Origin: Rhodoferax mekongensis
Lineage (GTDB): Bacteria > Pseudomonadota > Gammaproteobacteria > Burkholderiales > Burkholderiaceae_C
Length of the DNA: 64,000 bases
Direction of reading: 5' to 3'
Assembly: GCF_032191775.1 (NCBI RefSeq)
Contig: NZ_CP132507.1
Coordinates: forward strand, 2,753,001 to 2,817,000
In this document: piece by piece, positions 16,383-25,889 of the stretch
Layout of the letters: every line of letters begins with the position of its first letter
Numbering within the stretch: position 1 is the first letter of the stretch
Notes under the pieces: model-generated
What the model was told of the DNA's origin: nothing
Seen by the model: the letters and a program-made list of their open reading frames with translations, nothing else
Databases searched by the model: none
Translations under genes and position numbers: made by a program

Positions 16383-17552
16383 GTGGAAGAAGCGCCTGCC
16401 CACCGCTGGAACCCGGTACTGGCGCTGTGTGTAGCGCTGGCGCTGGGGGCCGCGTGGGCCCTGCCCTTTGTACGGGTCGCACCGAACCGGCTGCTGTCTG
16501 GCGAGCCGGTTTTCCTCACGGACTTGCTCACAACCCACACGAGCTGGGCCGGCGCAGCGCTGTTTGTGGCTTGGCTGTGCCTCGCCATCGCGCGGCCGCA
16601 CAAACGGTTCACCCAGGCCAGCGTTGCGCTGCTGATGGCCATGAGCCTGGCCGGCCTGTGGCTGCTGGCTGGCCAGCACGCCAGCACGGCCAGCCAAGGC
16701 GATAACCCTCTGACCCGTACCGCGCTGGGTGCGGGCTTCTGGACGCTGGCAGCGCTGGCTTGGTTGGCGGCGCTGGACGCGGTCACCCGTTTGCAACTGG
16801 CCACCCTGCCACGCTTGGTGATGCAAGGTGCCTTGTTCGTGCCCCTGTTGCTGTCACTGGGCGCGGGGCAGGACTTGTCCATCGCCAAGGAATACGCCAA
16901 CCACAGCGATGTGTTCGGCCCCGCCATCATGCGCCACCTGCAAATCGTGCTGTTGGCCATTGCACCGGCCGTGACCATCGGCGTGCCGCTGGCCTGGCGC
17001 ATGAGCCGCGCGCGGGGGCTGCGTGAGACCTTGTTCCCGGTGCTCAATGTGATTCAAACCATTCCCTCCATCGCCTTGTTCGGCTTGCTGATGGCGCCGC
17101 TCGGGTGGCTAGCGGCCCAAGCCCCTGCGCTGGGCCGGCTCGGCATTAGCGGGGTGGGCCTGGCGCCTGCGGTGCTGGCGCTGCTGCTGTATGCACTGCT
17201 GCCCATCCTGCGATCGGCGTTGGCCGGGCTGGGGCAAGTGCCGGAGGCTACTGTCACCGCGGCGCGCGCCATGGGCATGACACCACGGCAAGTGCTGTGG
17301 CATGTGGAGCTGCCGCTGGCCTTGCCGGTGCTGCTGATCGGGCTGCGCACCGCGGTCGTGCAAACCACGGGCCTGGCCGCAGTGACCGCGCTAGTCGGGG
17401 CTGGAGGTTTGGGCAGCATCATGTTTGACGGCTTGTTCAGCGCGGCCAACGAGCTGGTGATGCTGGGTGTGATTCCCATCGTGCTGCTGGCGGTGCTGGC
17501 AGACAGTTTTTTCAAGATGCTTGGCACCTTGCTGGAGAAGCCCGCCGCATGA
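16383..17552 (+). CDS. Osmoprotectant ABC transporter permease (YehY-like)
   Basis: The product is 389 aa with a GTG start at 16383, eight bases after the binding-protein stop. An N-terminal half with about five membrane segments precedes the BPD-type permease domain, which has the ATPase-contact loop TVTAARAMGMTPRQVLWHVELPL shortened in the usual EAA-like way. The long N-terminal membrane part distinguishes it from the second permease and matches YehY. Its last four bases overlap the ATPase start (ATGA). Confidence 0.88.
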   Translation: MEEAPAHRWNPVLALCVALALGAAWALPFVRVAPNRLLSGEPVFLTDLLTTHTSWAGAALFVAWLCLAIARPHKRFTQASVALLMAMSLAGLWLLAGQHASTASQGDNPLTRTALGAGFWTLAALAWLAALDAVTRLQLATLPRLVMQGALFVPLLLSLGAGQDLSIAKEYANHSDVFGPAIMRHLQIVLLAIAPAVTIGVPLAWRMSRARGLRETLFPVLNVIQTIPSIALFGLLMAPLGWLAAQAPALGRLGISGVGLAPAVLALLLYALLPILRSALAGLGQVPEATVTAARAMGMTPRQVLWHVELPLALPVLLIGLRTAVVQTTGLAAVTALVGAGGLGSIMFDGLFSAANELVMLGVIPIVLLAVLADSFFKMLGTLLEKPAA

Positions 17553-18487
17553 TCACCTTTGACCACACCTGCAAGTCGTATGACGGCACACCCGCCATCA
17601 CCGACCTGAACCTGAACATCGCCCAAGGCGAACTGGTGGTGTTGCTCGGGCCTTCGGGCTCCGGCAAATCCACCGCCCTCAAGATGATCAACCGCATGGT
17701 CGATCACGATGGCGGCCGCATTCTGCTGGGTGGTGAAGAAATTTACAGCTTCAATGTGCAGGACTTGCGCCGCCGCATGGGCTATGCCATTCAGTCGGTG
17801 GGTCTGTTCCCCCACTGGACCGTGGCGCGCAACATTGCGACCGTGCCCACGCTGCTTGGCTGGGATGCCGCCCGCGTGCAAGCCCGGGTCACGGAGCTGC
17901 TGCAACTGCTGGACATGGCCCCCGAGTCATACGCCAGCCGCTACCCGCACCAGCTCTCCGGCGGGCAACAGCAGCGGGTGGGCGTGGCGCGTGCGCTGGC
18001 TGCCGACCCTGATGTGCTGCTGATGGACGAGCCCTTTGGCGCGCTGGACCCGGTGACCCGCGCGACGTTACAACTGGAGCTCAAGCGCATTCACCGCGCC
18101 ACCGGCAAAACCATTGTGCTGGTCACCCACGACATGGACGAAGCCCTGCTCCTGGCCTCTCGCATCGTGCTGCTGAACCACGGCCGCATTGCGCAAGTGG
18201 GCACGCCGCTGGACCTGCTGCAACAACCCGCCAGCGACTTTGTGGCCGACTTTCTGGGGCGCGCAGACTTGGGGCTCAAGCAGCTTTCGCTGCGGCCGAT
18301 TGCGCCCTTGGTGCAAGCGGTGCCTGGAGCGACACCGACGCATGCCATCGCCGATACCGCCACGGTGCGGGAAGCCATTTCGCAGATGGCTGCGCTAGGC
18401 GTGTCGGTGCTGGAAGTGCGCCATGCTGATGGCACCATGCTCGGCCAGGTGCAGGCTGCCGATTTGCTGGAAGCCCGGCATGGCTGA
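17549..18487 (+). CDS. Osmoprotectant ABC transporter ATP-binding protein (YehX-like)
   Basis: The product is 312 aa. Walker [11 protein letters not shown]-loop [13 protein letters not shown], signature [16 protein letters not shown], Walker [14 protein letters not shown] and the H-loop [12 protein letters not shown] are all intact. The last 60 residues (after [14 protein letters not shown]) are a single CBS-like region, as in OpuA/ProV-type ATPases that sense ionic strength. Start overlaps the upstream permease; its end overlaps the next permease start by eight bases (ATGGCTGA). Confidence 0.93.
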   Translation: MITFDHTCKSYDGTPAITDLNLNIAQGELVVLLGPSGSGKSTALKMINRMVDHDGGRILLGGEEIYSFNVQDLRRRMGYAIQSVGLFPHWTVARNIATVPTLLGWDAARVQARVTELLQLLDMAPESYASRYPHQLSGGQQQRVGVARALAADPDVLLMDEPFGALDPVTRATLQLELKRIHRATGKTIVLVTHDMDEALLLASRIVLLNHGRIAQVGTPLDLLQQPASDFVADFLGRADLGLKQLSLRPIAPLVQAVPGATPTHAIADTATVREAISQMAALGVSVLEVRHADGTMLGQVQAADLLEARHG

Positions 18488-19286
18488 AGCAACCAAAACC
18501 AAGGCTGTAATGGCCGCACACAGCCCGCCAAGGCGCCAAAGCCGTTGGTGGGCCGACCGGCTGGCTTGGACCGTGGCAGTGCTACTGGCCCTGGCCTATG
18601 GGCTGCCGTATTCACAACCCGTCTTCGCTACGCTGTTCCCCGCCCTGCCGCGCCCGGTGTACCTTCAAGAACCCTTGGCCGGTCTGTTGTGGCAGCACCT
18701 TGGGCTGGTGCTGCTGTCCAGTGCGTTGGCTGTTCTCGTGGGCACAGCTGCCGGGTTGGCTACCACGCGGGAGACGGGGCGCGCCTTCAAACCCTTGATG
18801 GAAACACTGGCCGCCATGGGGCAAACCTTTCCGCCCGTGGCGGTGTTGGCGGTGGCGGTGCCTGCGGTGGGCTTCGGCGAGTTGCCGGCACTGATTGCCC
18901 TCTCGCTCTTCGGGCTACTGCCAGTGTTGCAAGGGACCCTGGCCGGGCTGGAGTCGGTGCCACGCCCGGTGCTGGAATCCGCCCGGGCCATGGGGCTGTC
19001 ACCTCGGCACATCCTCACCCAAGTGCAGATTCCACTGGCCCTGCCTTTGTGGCTTTCCGGCGTGCGCACGTCCGTCATCATCAACATCGGCACGGCAGCC
19101 ATTGCCTCCACAGTAGGAGCCAAAACGCTGGGCTCCCCCATCATCGTCGGGCTCTCGGGGTTCAATACGGCCTATGTATTGCAAGGCGCACTTCTGGTGG
19201 GCCTGCTGGCGATCTCGGCCGACCTCGCATTTGACCGGCTGGCACGGCAACTGCAGTGGGACGCCATGGCGCCCCAGACGGCTTAG
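18480..19286 (+). CDS. Osmoprotectant ABC transporter permease (YehW-like)
   Basis: The product is 268 aa with about six membrane helices. The ATPase-contact region [20 protein letters not shown] is present, followed by [20 protein letters not shown], typical of betaine-family permeases. The ATG at 18480 overlaps the ATPase stop, indicating coupling. The TAG stop (19284-19286) shares two bases with the TAA stop of the convergent clpB gene, so the two genes have no terminator between them. Confidence 0.9.
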   Translation: MAEATKTKAVMAAHSPPRRQSRWWADRLAWTVAVLLALAYGLPYSQPVFATLFPALPRPVYLQEPLAGLLWQHLGLVLLSSALAVLVGTAAGLATTRETGRAFKPLMETLAAMGQTFPPVAVLAVAVPAVGFGELPALIALSLFGLLPVLQGTLAGLESVPRPVLESARAMGLSPRHILTQVQIPLALPLWLSGVRTSVIINIGTAAIASTVGAKTLGSPIIVGLSGFNTAYVLQGALLVGLLAISADLAFDRLARQLQWDAMAPQTA

Positions 19287-21874
19287 CTGAAGCTGAACTG
19301 CCCCGGCGCCAGGATGGGGTCCACCCCCACCTGAATCGTCGATTTGGGCAGGAACTTGCCTTCGAGCAGCAGCTTGGAGAGCGGGTTCTCAATGCGCTGC
19401 TGGATAGCGCGCTTCAAGGGCCGCGCACCGAACACCGGGTCGAAGCCCACCTTGGCCAGCTCGGCCACTGCCGCATCGCTCACCGCCAGCGTCAGGTCCA
19501 TCTTGGCCAGACGTGCCATCAGCGTGGCCAGCTGGATTTTGGCAATCGAGGCGATGTTGGCGGCATCCAGCGAGTGGAAGACCACGGTCTCGTCGATCCG
19601 GTTCAAGAACTCGGGGCGGAAGTGGTTTTTCAGCTCGCCGGTCACCGCTTCTTTCACGTCTTCGTAGTCCTCCCCCACCATGCTCTGGATGAGCTGGCTG
19701 CCGATGTTGCTGGTCATCACGATGACGGTGTTTTTAAAGTCCACGGTGCGGCCCTGGCCGTCGGTCAGGCGGCCATCGTCCAGCACTTGAAGCAGCACAT
19801 TGAACACATCGGGGTGGGCTTTTTCCACCTCGTCGAGCAGCAGCACGGCATAGGGTTTGCGGCGCACGGCTTCGGTGAGATAACCACCCTCCTCGTAACC
19901 CACATAGCCGGGGGGCGCACCGATCAGACGGGCCACCGAGTGCTTCTCCATGAACTCGCTCATGTCGATGCGGACCAGGTGCTCTTCGCTGTCAAACAAG
20001 AAACCCGCCAGCGCTTTGCACAGTTCGGTCTTGCCCACGCCCGTGGGGCCCAGGAACAAGAAAGAGCCGGTAGGCCGGTTTGGGTCGCTCAGACCGGAGC
20101 GTGAACGGCGAATGGCATTGGACACGGCGGCAATGGCTTCCTCCTGCCCCACCACGCGGTCCCGCAGCTTGCCTTCCATTTGCAGCAGCTTGTCGCGCTC
20201 GCCCTGCATCATCTTGGCCACCGGAATGCCGGTGGCGCGGCTGACCACTTCGGCAATTTCTTCCGCGCCCACCTGGGTGCGCAGCAAGCGATTGGCGCCG
20301 CCTGCTGCCGCTTTGCCGGCTTCCTGGTCCTGGGCTTCCTTGAGGCGCTTTTCCAGCTCGGGCAACTTGCCGTATTGAAGCTCGGCCACTTTGGCGAGGT
20401 CGCCCTTGCGGGTCAGGCTCTCGATCTGGGTGCGCAGCTTGTCGATCTCTTCGCGCACCTGAGCGCTGCCCTGAGCGGTGGCTTTTTCGGCCTTCCAGAT
20501 TTCGTCCAGATCGGCAATCTCTTTTTGCAGGCTGTTGATCTCTTCGTTGATCAGCTCAAAGCGCTTGAGCGAGGCTTCGTCTTTTTCTTTCTTGACGGCT
20601 TCGCGCTCGATCTGGAGCTGAATCAGACGGCGGTCCAGCTTGTCCATGACCTCGGGCTTGGAGTCCAGCTCGATCTTGATTTTGGAGGCCGCCTCGTCAA
20701 TCAGGTCGATGGCCTTGTCCGGCAAAAAGCGGTCGGTGATGTAGCGGTGGCTCAGCTCGGCCGCAGCCACGATGGCCGGGTCGGTAATGTCCACGCCGTG
20801 GTGCACCTCGTAGCGTTCTTTCAGGCCGCGCAGGATGGCGATGGTGGCTTCCACCGTGGGCTCACCGACCAGAATCTTCTGGAAACGGCGCTCCAGCGCG
20901 GCATCCTTCTCGATGTATTTGCGGTACTCGTCCAGCGTGGTGGCGCCCACGCAGTGCAGTTCGCCACGCGCCAGCGCGGGCTTGAGCATGTTGCCCGCGT
21001 CCATGGCGCCCTCGCCTTTACCGGCGCCCACCATGGTGTGCAGCTCGTCGATGAACACAATGGTTTGGCCTTCATCTTTGGCCAGGTCCTTGAGCACGTT
21101 CTTCAAGCGTTCTTCAAATTCGCCACGGAACTTGGCACCGGCCAAGAGCGCGGCCATATCCAGCGAAAGCACACGTTTGCCCTTGAGGCTGTCGGGCACC
21201 TCGCCCTCCACGATGCGCTGGGCCAGGCCTTCGACGATGGCCGTCTTGCCCACACCGGGCTCGCCGATCAGCACCGGGTTGTTTTTGGTGCGGCGCTGGA
21301 GCACCTGGATGGCGCGGCGGATTTCGTCGTCCCGGCCTATCACCGGGTCCAGCTTGCCCATGCGGGCGCGCTCGGTCAGGTCGATGCAGTATTTCTTGAG
21401 GGATTCGCGCTGGTCTTCGGCGTCCGAACTGTCCACCTTCTGGCCGCCACGCACGGCGTCAATGGCGGCCTCCAGGCTCTTGCGGGTCAGGCCGTTGGTG
21501 CGGGCCATTTGCCCAGCGTCGCCCTTGTGGTCGGCCACGGCCAGCAAAAACAGCTCGCCGGCAATGAACTGGTCGCCACGCTTGATGGCTTCTTTCTCAG
21601 CCGCCTGGAGCAGCGACACCATGTCGCGCCCCACGGTGACCTGCTCATGGCCTTGCACCTGCGGCAGGCGCTTGATAGCCGCCTCGGCCGAAGCCAGCAA
21701 GCCCGCTACGTTGACGCCGGCCCGGTTCATCAAGGCCTTGGGCGCGTCATCCGTGCGGATCATGGCGGCCAGCACGTGGACCGGCTCAATGAAGGCGTTG
21801 TCATGGGTGAGCGCCAACGTCTGGGCTTCGGCCAGCGCTTCCTGGAATTTGGTGGTGAGTTTGTCGATTCGCAT
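19283..21874 (-). CDS. clpB: ATP-dependent chaperone ClpB
   Basis: The product is 863 aa, the normal ClpB length. It resolubilises aggregated proteins with DnaK. In order: an N-terminal Clp-N domain ([20 protein letters not shown]), the first AAA module with [13 protein letters not shown], the long coiled-coil M-domain at about residues 410-520, and the second AAA module with [14 protein letters not shown]. There is no ClpP-binding tripeptide loop, as expected of ClpB. The ATG at 21874 begins the conserved domain; the longer frame to 22036 is discarded. A sigma-32-type promoter lies upstream. Confidence 0.97.
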   Translation of the reverse strand: MRIDKLTTKFQEALAEAQTLALTHDNAFIEPVHVLAAMIRTDDAPKALMNRAGVNVAGLLASAEAAIKRLPQVQGHEQVTVGRDMVSLLQAAEKEAIKRGDQFIAGELFLLAVADHKGDAGQMARTNGLTRKSLEAAIDAVRGGQKVDSSDAEDQRESLKKYCIDLTERARMGKLDPVIGRDDEIRRAIQVLQRRTKNNPVLIGEPGVGKTAIVEGLAQRIVEGEVPDSLKGKRVLSLDMAALLAGAKFRGEFEERLKNVLKDLAKDEGQTIVFIDELHTMVGAGKGEGAMDAGNMLKPALARGELHCVGATTLDEYRKYIEKDAALERRFQKILVGEPTVEATIAILRGLKERYEVHHGVDITDPAIVAAAELSHRYITDRFLPDKAIDLIDEAASKIKIELDSKPEVMDKLDRRLIQLQIEREAVKKEKDEASLKRFELINEEINSLQKEIADLDEIWKAEKATAQGSAQVREEIDKLRTQIESLTRKGDLAKVAELQYGKLPELEKRLKEAQDQEAGKAAAGGANRLLRTQVGAEEIAEVVSRATGIPVAKMMQGERDKLLQMEGKLRDRVVGQEEAIAAVSNAIRRSRSGLSDPNRPTGSFLFLGPTGVGKTELCKALAGFLFDSEEHLVRIDMSEFMEKHSVARLIGAPPGYVGYEEGGYLTEAVRRKPYAVLLLDEVEKAHPDVFNVLLQVLDDGRLTDGQGRTVDFKNTVIVMTSNIGSQLIQSMVGEDYEDVKEAVTGELKNHFRPEFLNRIDETVVFHSLDAANIASIAKIQLATLMARLAKMDLTLAVSDAAVAELAKVGFDPVFGARPLKRAIQQRIENPLSKLLLEGKFLPKSTIQVGVDPILAPGQFSFS

Positions 21875-21910
21875 GGTGTGACCCCCGTGTGTTCTGAGAT
21901 TAACCCCCAG

Positions 21911-21937
21911 CTTGGGTCTGCGGGGGTGGTTTTCAAG
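21911..21937 (-). promoter_or_regulatory. Sigma-32 (heat-shock) promoter of clpB
   Basis: On the minus strand, CTTGAAA (21937-21931) is followed after 13 bp by ACCCAAG (21917-21911), close to the consensus CTTGAAA-N11-16-CCCCATNT. It lies 37 bp upstream of the clpB start codon. Confidence 0.7.
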
Positions 21938-22034
21938 CCTGCCCACGCCCAGACCTTGATCCAGCACAAATCCGAAGCTCAAAGCTGCACACATCCGATA
22001 ATGGAGGCGCACCCTGTTTTCTCCAATTGCCTCC

Positions 22035-22634
22035 ATGCAGATCCACCAATTCCAAGTCAGCTACGTGGCCGAGCACGACCGTATTTTGGTACGCATGAAC
22101 TCGCCCGAGGGGGAAGAGCAACGCCTGTGGCTGACCCGCCGGATGCTGCGGGGCTTGTACCCGCACTTGGCAAAAACCTCCGAGCAACTGGCCCTGCCAA
22201 ACCCCACGCCTGCGGGCCATGACGGGGCGGCGCAACATGCGGTGGACGTTTTCCAGCGGCAGGAATCCTTGCAACAGGCCGATTTCGATACGCCTTTTCA
22301 ATCCCGGCAACCCCTGTTGAGTGACACCGACCAGCCCTTGCTGGTCACTACCGCGCACATCCAGTTGCAGGGCGCGGACATGCTTTCGGTGCGGTTTGAG
22401 GAAACACTGCCCGGAGCTGAAGAGTCACGCCAGCTGGAGATCAACATGGGCAGCGACACCCTGATTGCCCTGCTGCATGTGATCGGCCTGGCCCTGCGCA
22501 ACAGCGACTGGGGAATTGACCCACCCAAAGGCTTGGAGCCCACCCTGCCCATCATCCAGGAGATCGAGACGGACGCTCAGCCCTCCGAGTGGGACGCTTT
22601 TGCCAACGCAGAGCCGCCCAAGTACCTGAACTGA
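22035..22634 (+). CDS. Conserved hypothetical protein
   Basis: The product is 199 aa, soluble, with no signal peptide. It begins [20 protein letters not shown] and contains [17 protein letters not shown]. An acidic C-terminal tail ends in EPPKYLN. I do not recognise a characterised family. It is divergent from clpB and ends 20 bp before the moaE stop on the other strand. The ATG at 22035 is the only good start. Confidence 0.7.
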   Translation: MQIHQFQVSYVAEHDRILVRMNSPEGEEQRLWLTRRMLRGLYPHLAKTSEQLALPNPTPAGHDGAAQHAVDVFQRQESLQQADFDTPFQSRQPLLSDTDQPLLVTTAHIQLQGADMLSVRFEETLPGAEESRQLEINMGSDTLIALLHVIGLALRNSDWGIDPPKGLEPTLPIIQEIETDAQPSEWDAFANAEPPKYLN

Positions 22635-22654
22635 TACCCGGCCAGCCCCTCGGC

Positions 22655-23155
22655 TCAGGCGTTAGGCGCCGTGATACCCCAGCGGGCCAGGGCGTCGTCA
22701 TCGCTCACGCGGGCGTCCACCCAGTGCGCGCCTTCAGGCGTGGTCTCTTTTTTCCAGAACGGCGCCTGGGTCTTGAGGTAATCCATGATGAATTCGCAGG
22801 CCTGAAAACTCTGCCCGCGATGGGCCGAGGTCACCGCAACCAGCACCACTCCCTCGGTGGGTTGCAACACCCCTACCCGGTGCACCACGCGGGCGCCGTA
22901 GATGTCGAAGCGGGCAAACGCCTCTTCCACCATGGCTTCGATGGATTTTTCGGTCATGCCGGGGTAATGCTCCAGCTCCAGGGTCTGCACCGAGCCGGCT
23001 GCACCGGGGGTGTTGCGGTCGCGCACGGTGCCGACAAAGCTGCACACCGCACCCACGCGCGGGTCGGCAGCTTGGAGCTGACTGATCTCCCGGGCGAGGT
23101 CGAAGGCTTCGGTCTGGATACGAACGCGGGGCGTTGCGGGTGTGGGATGGGCCAT
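22655..23155 (-). CDS. moaE: Molybdopterin synthase catalytic subunit MoaE
   Basis: The product is 166 aa. MoaE forms a heterotetramer with MoaD and converts cyclic pyranopterin monophosphate to molybdopterin. Visible: AVCSFVGTVRD (substrate pocket Arg), LELEHYPGMTEKSIEAM, VVHRVGVLQPTEGVVLVAV, SAHRGQSFQACEFIMDYLK and the active-site lysines of PFWKKETTPEG. The ATG at 23155 is chosen as the first in-frame start next to the domain. It is separated from moaD by a gene on the opposite strand, which is unusual. Confidence 0.95.
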   Translation of the reverse strand: MAHPTPATPRVRIQTEAFDLAREISQLQAADPRVGAVCSFVGTVRDRNTPGAAGSVQTLELEHYPGMTEKSIEAMVEEAFARFDIYGARVVHRVGVLQPTEGVVLVAVTSAHRGQSFQACEFIMDYLKTQAPFWKKETTPEGAHWVDARVSDDDALARWGITAPNA

Positions 23156-23412
23156 GGGCAGATTGTGGCACCGTGGTAGCATGGCTGCATGTTCGTAGCT
23201 CACACCCCCATGCTCTTTGCTGCACCCGCGTGCGCGGGTGCGTTGTGCGCGAACAAATCCAAAAAGCCGAAGCTCATTTGACCGGAGCTGCGGTTCCGTC
23301 CTCAAATGAGCGATGGAACTGCAACACAGGCACCTTACCCTTTTTTTGCACCTCCCGCCGCGCGTTTGTCGATGGTTCTTCCATCGGTCTTTTCCTCGAA
23401 AAGGATGTACGT
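23156..23412. promoter_or_regulatory. Structured leader between moaE and the DapA-like gene
   Basis: Three hairpins are visible. GCACCCGCG/CGCGGGTGC lies around 23222-23241. A stem of ten perfect pairs joins GCTCATTTGA (23272-23281) to TCAAATGAGC (23302-23311). CGATGG-TTCTT-CCATCG lies at 23370-23386, just before the ribosome-binding site of the DapA-like gene. A 30-codon ORF (23189-23281), hydrophobic with a lysine-rich end (NKSKKPKLI), ends in the first arm of the long stem. This could be attenuation or a small RNA. I could not match it to a known riboswitch. Confidence 0.4.
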
Positions 23413-24315
23413 ATGCGCGAGTTGACTCCTGATTTTTCCGGCCTGTGGATTCCACTGGTCACCCCCTTTGAGCGTGGAGCGGTGGACCACCCCGCCCTGT
23501 ACCGATTGGTGCGGCAGCTTGCGAACCAGGGGGTGGCAGGTTTCGTGGTGTGTGGCTCCACCGGCGAGGCCGCTGCCCTCAGCCCTGAGGAACAGCTGGC
23601 GGTCTTGGACACCGTCCGGTCCGCGGCAGGTGACTTGCCCCTGGTGATGGGCCTGTCGGGCTACCACCTGCCGGAGACTCTCGAATGGGTGCGCACCCTC
23701 AATCGCTGCGGAGTACACGGCATTCTGGTACCGGCACCACACTACATCCGCCCCAGCCAGACAGGACTCATTCAGTGGTTCGAGTCGATTGCCGATGCCA
23801 GCACATCGCCGGTCGTGATCTACGACATTCCCGCCCGCACAGGGAGCACGCTTGCGCTGGAAACACTGCGGACCTTGGCGCAACACCCGCGCATCGTGGC
23901 GATCAAGGACTGCGGTGCAGACGACCTCAAGACCCAGCATCTGATTGCGGATGGAGCCCTTCAGGTATTGGCGGGGGACGATAGCCGCATCTTCAACACC
24001 GTGGCGCTGGGAGGCGCTGGCGCCATTGCGGCCGGCGGCCATGTGCACACCCAGCGCATGGTGCACGTCATTGCCTTGCTGCGGGCCGGGGAACTGCCGG
24101 CGGCCCGGGCACTTTGGCGCCCTTTGCTGCCCCTGCTGAATGCTTTATTTGCGGAGCCCAATCCCGGGCCCTTAAAGGCGCTAATGGCCCATCAGGGCCT
24201 GCTATTGAATGAACTGCGTGCGCCTATGGATGCTGCATCCGAGGGCTTGACGGCACGACTGCGGACACTCAGCGAAGGGATACCCGCGCTGGTGGCGCAC
24301 GCCCGGGCCATTTGA
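23413..24315 (+). CDS. Dihydrodipicolinate synthase / N-acetylneuraminate lyase family protein (DapA-like)
   Basis: The product is 300 aa of the TIM-barrel class I aldolase family. Schiff-base lysine is in IVAIKDCGADDLK, the catalytic tyrosine in VIYDIPARTG, and the pyruvate-carboxylate loop in CGSTGEAAAL. These fit DapA (lysine biosynthesis: pyruvate plus aspartate semialdehyde) but also related aldolases, so the call stays at family level. The ATG at 23413 follows AAAAGGA. Its stop abuts the moaD stop on the other strand, with no gap. It lies between moaD and moaE, on the opposite strand to both. Confidence 0.85.
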   Translation: MRELTPDFSGLWIPLVTPFERGAVDHPALYRLVRQLANQGVAGFVVCGSTGEAAALSPEEQLAVLDTVRSAAGDLPLVMGLSGYHLPETLEWVRTLNRCGVHGILVPAPHYIRPSQTGLIQWFESIADASTSPVVIYDIPARTGSTLALETLRTLAQHPRIVAIKDCGADDLKTQHLIADGALQVLAGDDSRIFNTVALGGAGAIAAGGHVHTQRMVHVIALLRAGELPAARALWRPLLPLLNALFAEPNPGPLKALMAHQGLLLNELRAPMDAASEGLTARLRTLSEGIPALVAHARAI

Positions 24316-24567
24316 TCAGCCGCCAGTGACCGGGGGGAAGAATGCAACTTCGCACCCCTCTGTCAGGGCGGCGTCCGGGCCGCTCATGACCTGGTTGAGG
24401 GCCATGCGGACGGAGCGGTTGGTATCCAGCGCTTCGGCGCCGGCACCGCCGCGCGCCAGCAATTCAGACCGCAGCGCACCCAGAGTGAGTGCCTGTGTCT
24501 CCAGCACTTCGCTGGAGGTGCCCATGGCCTCGCGCATGGAGGCGAAGTAGCGGATGGTGACTTTCAT
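24316..24567 (-). CDS. moaD: Molybdopterin synthase sulfur carrier subunit MoaD
   Basis: The product is 83 aa with a ubiquitin-like fold: MKVTIRYFASMREAMGTSSE at the start and the essential C-terminal Gly-Gly (VAFFPPVTGG) that is thiocarboxylated to deliver sulfur to MoaE. Its ATG overlaps the end of moeA by four bases (ATGA), so the two genes are coupled. Confidence 0.93.
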   Translation of the reverse strand: MKVTIRYFASMREAMGTSSEVLETQALTLGALRSELLARGGAGAEALDTNRSVRMALNQVMSGPDAALTEGCEVAFFPPVTGG

Positions 24568-25823
24568 CGCAGCAACTCGCTGAAGGGGATGTATTGCACG
24601 GTTTGGCCATACAAGATCGGTTGCCCGGGTGGGACATCGACCACACCATCTCCCCAGACAGCGGAGGTCAGCACGCCGGAGCTCTGGTTGTTGAACAGGT
24701 CAAGCCCGCCATTGGCATTGCGACGCACCCGCAAAAATTCGCGGCGCTTGTCGGCTTGGGGCCAATCGAAATCTGCGCGAACCGCCGTGCTTTTCATGGC
24801 AAGGTCCCGCACACCTTGCAGGCGCAACAAGAACGGCCGCACCAACAGCAGGAAGGTCACGTAGCTGGAAACCGGGTTGCCCGGCAGCCCGATGAAGTGC
24901 GCCGCGCCAATGCGCCCGTGCGCAAAGGGTTTGCCTGGCTTGATGGCGATTTGCCACAAATCCAGCGTTCCCAAGCTTTGCACTGCGGGCTTGATATGGT
25001 CTTCCTCGCCCACCGACACGCCACCGCTGGTGAGGATGACGTCGTTGTCTGCTGCAGCACCCTGCAGCGCTGCGACGGTCGCGGCACGGTTATCCGGCAC
25101 GATGCCCAGATCTGCCACCTCACAGCCCATACGGCGCAGCAGATTCAGCAGGAAAAAACGGTTGGAGTTGTAAATGGCGCCGGGGGGCATGTCCTGCGGG
25201 GCGACGGTGCCGGGCATGACCAGCTCGTCCCCGGTCGAGAACAAGGCCACACGCGGCTTGCGCACTACTTCCAGATGCGCCATGCCGATGCTGGCTGCCA
25301 GGCCCAATTCAGCCGGCCCCAAGCGGGCACCCGCGGGCAACACGCAATCCCCACGCTGCACGTCTTCACCCGCATGGCGGATGTACTGGCCCGGCAAGGG
25401 CGTGGTGTTGACCCGGATGGTCTCGGGCTGGCCATGGCGCTCGTCGTGGATTGGCGTGCAGTCTTCCTGCATGACCACCGCATCGGCCCCGGGAGGCACC
25501 GGTGCTCCGGTGAAAATGCGGGCCGCCGTGCCGGCTTGCAGATGTTCACCGACCGAGCCGGCGGCAATCCGCTGCGTGACCCTCAGCTCGTGGGAGCCGC
25601 GCAACAGGTCTTCGGCATGCACGGCATAGCCGTCCATGGAGCTATTGTCGAAGGCCGGCACTTGCAGGCTGGACACCACGTCCGCCGCCAGCACCCGGCC
25701 GTCTGCCTCAAAAGTGGAAACCTGCTCGGTTGCCTTCAAGGGCACCACGGCAGCCAGCAACTGCGCCAGTGCATCGTCCAACGGCAAAAGAGGCTTGCGA
25801 GGGGCGCTGGGTGCAGAAGTCAT
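24564..25823 (-). CDS. moeA: Molybdopterin molybdenumtransferase MoeA
   Basis: The product is 419 aa and inserts molybdate into adenylylated molybdopterin. Family landmarks: FDNSSMDGYAVHAED, IFTGAPVPPGADAVVMQED, the MoCF-domain motif LTSGGVSVGEEDHIKP, and FIGLPGNPVSSYVTF. The C-terminal beta domain is complete. It is the first gene of moeA-moaD, and repeat copy 5 lies immediately upstream. Confidence 0.95.
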   Translation of the reverse strand: MTSAPSAPRKPLLPLDDALAQLLAAVVPLKATEQVSTFEADGRVLAADVVSSLQVPAFDNSSMDGYAVHAEDLLRGSHELRVTQRIAAGSVGEHLQAGTAARIFTGAPVPPGADAVVMQEDCTPIHDERHGQPETIRVNTTPLPGQYIRHAGEDVQRGDCVLPAGARLGPAELGLAASIGMAHLEVVRKPRVALFSTGDELVMPGTVAPQDMPPGAIYNSNRFFLLNLLRRMGCEVADLGIVPDNRAATVAALQGAAADNDVILTSGGVSVGEEDHIKPAVQSLGTLDLWQIAIKPGKPFAHGRIGAAHFIGLPGNPVSSYVTFLLLVRPFLLRLQGVRDLAMKSTAVRADFDWPQADKRREFLRVRRNANGGLDLFNNQSSGVLTSAVWGDGVVDVPPGQPILYGQTVQYIPFSELLR

Positions 25824-25825
25824 TT

Positions 25826-25879
25826 GCTATCGATTCAGGAGCTGCTCGCGCACATTTGACGGGCGCAAAGCAGCATTTT
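25826..25879 (+). repeat. Interspersed repeat copy 5
   Basis: GCTATCGATTCAGGAGCTGC, TCGCGCACATTTGACGGGCG and CAAAGCAGCATTTT. It fills almost the whole gap between moeA and thrC and may carry transcription signals for moeA. Confidence 0.75.
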
Positions 25880-25889
25880 CATACACAAA

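Noticed and set aside
20180..22222. 680-codon plus-strand frame
   Set aside because: Antisense to clpB, with no recognisable domain.
23156..23412. Molybdenum-cofactor riboswitch for moaE
   Set aside because: Considered because of position, but I could not align the stems with that motif. Left as unassigned structure.
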